DNA of 64,000 nucleotides, from assembly GCA_017525855.1 (NCBI GenBank), contig JAFXSE010000026.1:62001-126000 (forward strand), read 5' to 3'. Below, in pieces: positions 59,968 to 64,000 of this stretch. Under the pieces are notes generated by a model. The model worked only from the letters and a program-made list of their open reading frames with translations. It did no database searches and was not told where the DNA came from. This DNA comes from Bacilli bacterium. Its GTDB lineage: Bacteria; Bacillota; Bacilli; RF39; UBA660. Each line of letters begins with the position of its first letter. Position 1 is the first letter of the stretch. The translations under genes and the position numbers were made by a program.

Positions 59968-62922
59968 ATGTATTTAAAACAAATAAATGCTTATGGATTT
60001 AAATCTTTTGCAGATAAGATGAATATAAATCTAGATAATAAAATCACATGTATTGTAGGTCCAAATGGTTCAGGAAAGAGTAACATTGTAGATGCTGTTA
60101 GATGGGTACTAGGTGAACAATCTGTAAAACAACTACGTGGAGATGGCTCAATGAGTGATGTAATCTTCTCAGGAAGTAAATCAAGAAAAGCATTAAATGT
60201 TGCTACTGTAGAACTTGTATTTGATAATAGTGATAACTACTTAAATGTTCCACATACCGAAATATCTGTAAAAAGAAAAGCATATAGAAGTGGTGAAAAT
60301 GAATACTTTTTAAATGGAGACAGATGTAGATTAAAAGATGTAATAAATCTACTTATGGATAGTGGTATAGGAAAAGAATCATATAATATTATTTCTCAAG
60401 GAGAAGTAGATAAAATTATTTCTAATTCTTCAACAGATAGAAGAGTTATTATTGAAGATGCAGCAGGAGTAGTAAAATACAAAAAAAGAAAAGAAGAAGC
60501 CTTAAAAAAACTAGATAAAACACATGATAATTTAGATAGAGTTAATGATATTATTTTAGAACTTGAGACACAAGTCGAACCATTAAGAGAACAAAGCAAA
60601 AAAGCCCAAGAATACTTAGATAATAAACATAATTTAGAAAAACTAGAAATAGCACTACTTGCTTATGATATATATAATGATAGTGAAGAAGTAAAAAAAT
60701 TAAAAGAAAAGCTTAAAGAATTAGAAGAAAAACTAGTAGAAGAAAGTATTACTTCTAATAATAGTGATGTAAAAATTGCAGAACAAAATGAACAATTGTC
60801 AATAAAAGAAAGAGAATTAAGAGAAAAAAATAAAATACTATTAGAAGTCGTAGAAGAATGTGAAAGACTAAATAGTGAAAAAATACTATTACAAGAAAAA
60901 GCAAAAAATTCTAATTTAGATGAGAGTAAATTATCATTAAGAGAAAAAATAGAAGAAAAAGCAAATATTAATTCACAAATAAAAATATTAGAAGACGAAA
61001 TTGATCAATTAAATATTAAACTAAATAACAAAAGTGGCGATTTAGTAAGTTCTTTAAGAGAAATAGATGATTTAAAAAATAGAAAGAAATTAGCTACACT
61101 AGATTATTCTAAATTAGAACAAAATATTATCACTACAACACACAAAATAGAAGGATTACAAACAGAAATTGATAATGGAATAGGAATTCCTTACGCTGTT
61201 AAAAAAGTCTTAACAAATAATAATTTAACAGGTATTTATAATACTATTGGAAATATATTAGAAACAGAAAATATTTATACAAAAGCATTAGAAGTATCAA
61301 TTACAAGTAGTAAGAATTTTATTATTACAGAAGATGAAGAAAGTAGTAAAAAAGCAATAAAGTTTTTAAAAGAAGAAAAACTAGGAAGAGCAACATTCTT
61401 TCCATTGACAGTAATAAAAAGTAGATATGTAGATAAAAATACTTTAGATGTTTTAAAAAACAGTACAAGCTTTATAGGAATTTTAAGCGATTTAGTTAAT
61501 TATGATAAAAAGTATAAAAATATTATAGAAAACCAACTAGGAATAATAGTAGTTATTGATAACATTACTAACGCTGTAAATATTGCTAAAAAAATAGAAC
61601 ATCGTTACAAAATAGTAACTTTAGAAGGAGACATTGTTAATGTAGGTGGTTCTATGACTGGAGGCTCTACTAATAATAATTCTCGTAGTATTGTAACAAT
61701 TAGACAAGAGTTAAATCTATTAGAAGAAAACAAAATAAGTCTAACCGAAGAAAAAGAAATTTTAAGTAAAAAACTAAGTAGTATATCTAATGATATTGAA
61801 AAAGAAGAACAATCTTATTTTGAATTAAAAAGAGATGAAACAAGTATTAATGAAGAATTAAAAGAAAAACTTAAATTACTAGATTCTAAAAAACATCTTT
61901 TGACAAACATTTTAAAAGAAATAGAATCTCTTAACAATATAGTTAATGATAATGTAGATACAAAAGAAAAAGAATTAATTGAAAAATATTATGAGAAAAC
62001 ATCAGAACGAGATACTATAAAAAACAGAATAGAATTTTTAAATAAAGAAATAGAAAATTTAAAAATAAAAATAGAAGAAGAAAATGTAGATTACAAAATT
62101 AAAAGTCAAACTATTCGTAGTTTAGAAAAAGAAAAAAATGAAGTGACTATTAGAATTAATAGAATAGATGTAAAACTTGATAATATGTTAAATACCCTAA
62201 ATGAAGAATACTCTTTAACATATGAAGCAGCAAGAAATAAATATAATTTAGAAGTTGAACCTGAATATGCAAGAGATAGAGTTAACTTATACAAAAACAA
62301 TATTAAAGCATTAGGTATGGTTAATTTAGCTGCAATTGATGAGTTTGAAAGAGTAAATACAAGATATGAATTCTTATGTAAACAAAGAGATGATTTAACA
62401 ACAGCCGAGGAATCACTTCTTGAAATAATGAGAGAAATGGATGGGGTAATAGAAGAAGAATTTACTAATACATATCATAAAGTTAATGAAGAATTTACTA
62501 AAGTATTTAAAGAATTATTCTCTGGTGGTACTGCTTCATTAAAACTAACAGATCCTTTAAACATGCTAACAACAGGAATTGATATAGTAGCAAGTCCTCC
62601 TGGAAAAAAACTTTCATCAATTACCTTATTATCAGGTGGAGAAAAAACTTTAACAGCTATTAGTTTATTATTTGCAATACTTAATGTAAGAGAAGTACCA
62701 TTCTGTTTATTTGATGAAGTAGAAGCAGCACTTGATGAGGCAAATGTTGATCAGTTTGGAAAATATCTAGAACATTATAAAGATAAAACACAATTCTTAA
62801 TTATTACACATAAGAAAAAGACAATGGAATATGCAGATACATTATATGGTATAACAATGCAAGAGTCTGGTGTGTCCAAACTAGTAAGCGTAAAATTAAA
62901 TGAACATGTTGATACATTATAA
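59968..62922 (+). CDS. smc: Chromosome condensation protein SMC, short form
   Basis: Structural maintenance of chromosomes ATPase for chromosome organisation. Walker A GPNGSGKSN is at 31-39, followed by VDAVRWVLGEQS; the hinge (about 390-570) runs from GIPYAVKKVLTNNNLTGIYN to VNVGGSMTGGS; the signature LLSGGEKT begins at 887 and Walker B/D-loop FDEVEAALDEANV at 915. At 984 aa it is about 200 residues shorter than Bacillus SMC, because both coiled-coil arms are reduced; similar short forms occur in mollicutes. GGTGAT precedes the ATG. A weak -10 TATAAT is at 59938. Confidence 0.97.
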   Translation: MYLKQINAYGFKSFADKMNINLDNKITCIVGPNGSGKSNIVDAVRWVLGEQSVKQLRGDGSMSDVIFSGSKSRKALNVATVELVFDNSDNYLNVPHTEISVKRKAYRSGENEYFLNGDRCRLKDVINLLMDSGIGKESYNIISQGEVDKIISNSSTDRRVIIEDAAGVVKYKKRKEEALKKLDKTHDNLDRVNDIILELETQVEPLREQSKKAQEYLDNKHNLEKLEIALLAYDIYNDSEEVKKLKEKLKELEEKLVEESITSNNSDVKIAEQNEQLSIKERELREKNKILLEVVEECERLNSEKILLQEKAKNSNLDESKLSLREKIEEKANINSQIKILEDEIDQLNIKLNNKSGDLVSSLREIDDLKNRKKLATLDYSKLEQNIITTTHKIEGLQTEIDNGIGIPYAVKKVLTNNNLTGIYNTIGNILETENIYTKALEVSITSSKNFIITEDEESSKKAIKFLKEEKLGRATFFPLTVIKSRYVDKNTLDVLKNSTSFIGILSDLVNYDKKYKNIIENQLGIIVVIDNITNAVNIAKKIEHRYKIVTLEGDIVNVGGSMTGGSTNNNSRSIVTIRQELNLLEENKISLTEEKEILSKKLSSISNDIEKEEQSYFELKRDETSINEELKEKLKLLDSKKHLLTNILKEIESLNNIVNDNVDTKEKELIEKYYEKTSERDTIKNRIEFLNKEIENLKIKIEEENVDYKIKSQTIRSLEKEKNEVTIRINRIDVKLDNMLNTLNEEYSLTYEAARNKYNLEVEPEYARDRVNLYKNNIKALGMVNLAAIDEFERVNTRYEFLCKQRDDLTTAEESLLEIMREMDGVIEEEFTNTYHKVNEEFTKVFKELFSGGTASLKLTDPLNMLTTGIDIVASPPGKKLSSITLLSGGEKTLTAISLLFAILNVREVPFCLFDEVEAALDEANVDQFGKYLEHYKDKTQFLIITHKKKTMEYADTLYGITMQESGVSKLVSVKLNEHVDTL

Positions 62923-62949
62923 ACAGTAATATATTTACTGTTTTTCTTT
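62921..62949 (+). terminator. Terminator after smc
   Basis: AAACAGTA / TACTGTTT stem with T-rich tail. Confidence 0.78.
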
Positions 62950-62951
62950 AT

Positions 62952-62980
62952 TTGACAAAATAAACTCTTTATGATATAAT
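62952..62980 (+). promoter_or_regulatory. Consensus promoter for the J-domain gene
   Basis: TTGACA (62952-62957), 17-base spacer, extended -10 TG-a-TATAAT (62972-62980). Confidence 0.9.
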
Positions 62981-63013
62981 GACCTAGCGCTTTTGTAAGG
63001 GGGGTATTATAGT

Positions 63014-63910
63014 ATGATGAGTTTAAAAGAAGCATATTGTACTTTAGGAGCAAAAAGAAGTGATAATTTAGAAAAAATTAAACATATATATCGTAATAGA
63101 GTAAGGAGTCTACATCCAGATCTTAATCCAACACTATCTTGTGATATGATATCAAAGGTAAATGTAGCATATGACATTATTAAAGAATATCTATCAAATA
63201 ATAACATAGCTAACAATGATGACTTTGAAGTTGATGATGAAGAATTAAGTATTATAGCTCAAAAATTAGATGCATCAATAAATGAATTACGTAATACGTT
63301 TAATGTTTTCAAAAAGACTAATAATTATAGTGGTAATATTCTAGATTATTATAATGATATTATTTCAAAATATTATGATAAGAAAAATATAATTATTGAT
63401 TTGTATAAACAACTACATTCTAATTATAATGGTGGATTATTATTTGTAATTACACAGTATTTAGAAAATACAAATAAAGATATATCTATAGAACAATGGT
63501 TAACGAGTCTTGTTAAAACTAAAGAAATGTGTGAAAAAATAGGAACAAAACCTGCCTTTTTACATAAACAATTTATACTTGATCAAGAAAAAGGATATAA
63601 CAAAGAATTTTTACCATGGTTAAAAACAGTATCAGAAGATATTAACATACTTTCAGAATCTGGTGATAATTATGTAACTTCATTGTATAAATATTGGGAT
63701 TTTCAATCAAATGGTTATACAGGAGCATTTGTTGATTACTTAGAACAACAAGTACTATATAAAAAGTATAATTGTAGTGCTGAGGAAATAATTTTAAAAC
63801 TATATCATATAGCAAGAAATGAAGGGATGGACTCTTCTCTTGCAGAATATATAGGCGCACTAATGGGTGAATTTGATCAAGATTCAAAGACTAAGAAGCT
63901 TTATAGTTAA
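63014..63910 (+). CDS. J-domain protein with unknown C-terminal region
   Basis: 298-aa protein. Residues 1-65 form a J-like domain: LKEAYCTLGAKRSDNLEKIK, HIYRNRVRSLHPDLNPT with the HPD tripeptide at 34-36, and KVNVAYDIIKEYL, as for DnaJ-type cochaperones that stimulate Hsp70. No Gly/Phe or zinc-finger regions follow. Instead there is an acidic linker and a helical region (about 85-298) with repeated patterns such as NYSGNILDYYND, NYNGGLLFVITQYLENTNKD and SNGYTGAFVDYLEQQVLYKK, perhaps a degenerate repeat. The ribosome site AAGGGGGG is strong. Its client is unknown. Confidence 0.72.
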   Translation: MMSLKEAYCTLGAKRSDNLEKIKHIYRNRVRSLHPDLNPTLSCDMISKVNVAYDIIKEYLSNNNIANNDDFEVDDEELSIIAQKLDASINELRNTFNVFKKTNNYSGNILDYYNDIISKYYDKKNIIIDLYKQLHSNYNGGLLFVITQYLENTNKDISIEQWLTSLVKTKEMCEKIGTKPAFLHKQFILDQEKGYNKEFLPWLKTVSEDINILSESGDNYVTSLYKYWDFQSNGYTGAFVDYLEQQVLYKKYNCSAEEIILKLYHIARNEGMDSSLAEYIGALMGEFDQDSKTKKLYS

Positions 63911-63930
63911 GCTTTTTATTTTTTTTAATA
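63896..63930 (+). terminator. Terminator after the J-domain gene
   Basis: AAGCTT / AAGCTT stem with a 7-base loop and long T run. Confidence 0.7.
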
Positions 63931-63966
63931 AAACAAAAATATTAGGGAAAAATAAGAAAAGTTAAG

Positions 63967-63995
63967 TTGATATTTTATATATTTTATGTTAAAAT
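63967..63995 (+). promoter_or_regulatory. Promoter for a gene beyond the window
   Basis: TTGATA (63967-63972), 17-base spacer, extended -10 TG-t-TAAAAT (63987-63995). The gene it serves lies past the end. Confidence 0.65.
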
Positions 63996-64000
63996 TCTAC

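Overview
The window is a chromosomal stretch of a strongly A+T-rich Gram-positive-type bacterium. Several features place it in the Bacillota: SepF and DivIVA, two T-box leaders, the rplU-ysxB-rpmA block with an N-terminally extended L27, MreC/MreD, LCP and PASTA proteins, and TTGACA-17-TATAAT promoters, many with an extended TGn -10. UGA is a normal stop here (ruvB, the licD-like gene, the flippase and the first YibE/F gene all end in TGA), so this is not a UGA=Trp mollicute. The short SMC, eukaryote-type IleRS and reduced intergenic space would suit an uncultured gut Bacilli/'Tenericutes'-like lineage (RF39 or Erysipelotrichia-like); that placement is inference.

Layout. 1-9.4 kb: lipid kinase, sepF, divIVA, an Ile T-box leading a Na+/Ca2+ exchanger and ileS, VanZ, a tandem ThyX-like protein with tmk, and TspO. 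9.4-19.2 kb: a nuclease-gene remnant, the L21-Prp-L27 operon, a TasA-like surface protein, obg, an Hpt-receiver protein, a DUF192-like gene, yebC, and ruvA-ruvB-queA. 19.4-22.7 kb: a compact operon of two TasA-like proteins, a SipW-type signal peptidase fused to a membrane domain, and a DUF5305-like membrane protein, with an unusual pair of alternative RNA hairpins before the peptidase. 22.8-36.4 kb: rubrerythrin, then a surface glycan locus (initiating transferase, glycosyltransferases, LicD, TagD, polymerase, flippase, acyltransferase, UDP-galactopyranose mutase, VanZ, DUF3048, LCP).

36.4-48.9 kb: tRNA-Glu(CTC) with a 28-bp palindrome in its promoter, an Asn T-box leading asnS and an ABC exporter, enolase, a CmpB-like membrane protein, two YibE/F proteins, a HerA-like ATPase on the minus strand, an anchored unknown protein, and a LysM gene cut by an in-frame TGA. 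48.9-54.5 kb: genes of unknown function (Cys-rich protein, a 204-aa protein, a 47-aa helical peptide, a 544-aa coiled-coil protein, a 456-aa triple-repeat protein), separated by duplicated terminator/inverted-repeat blocks and decayed minus-strand gene tails; then tRNA-Cys. 54.5-64 kb: a kinase-less PASTA membrane protein, a SPOR-like protein, radC, mreC, mreD, a degenerate polysaccharide deacetylase, a short smc and a J-domain protein.

The most promising under-described systems are the TasA/SipW-like secretion operon with its distal third paralogue at 10.8 kb, and the orphan cassette at 49.5-53.9 kb.
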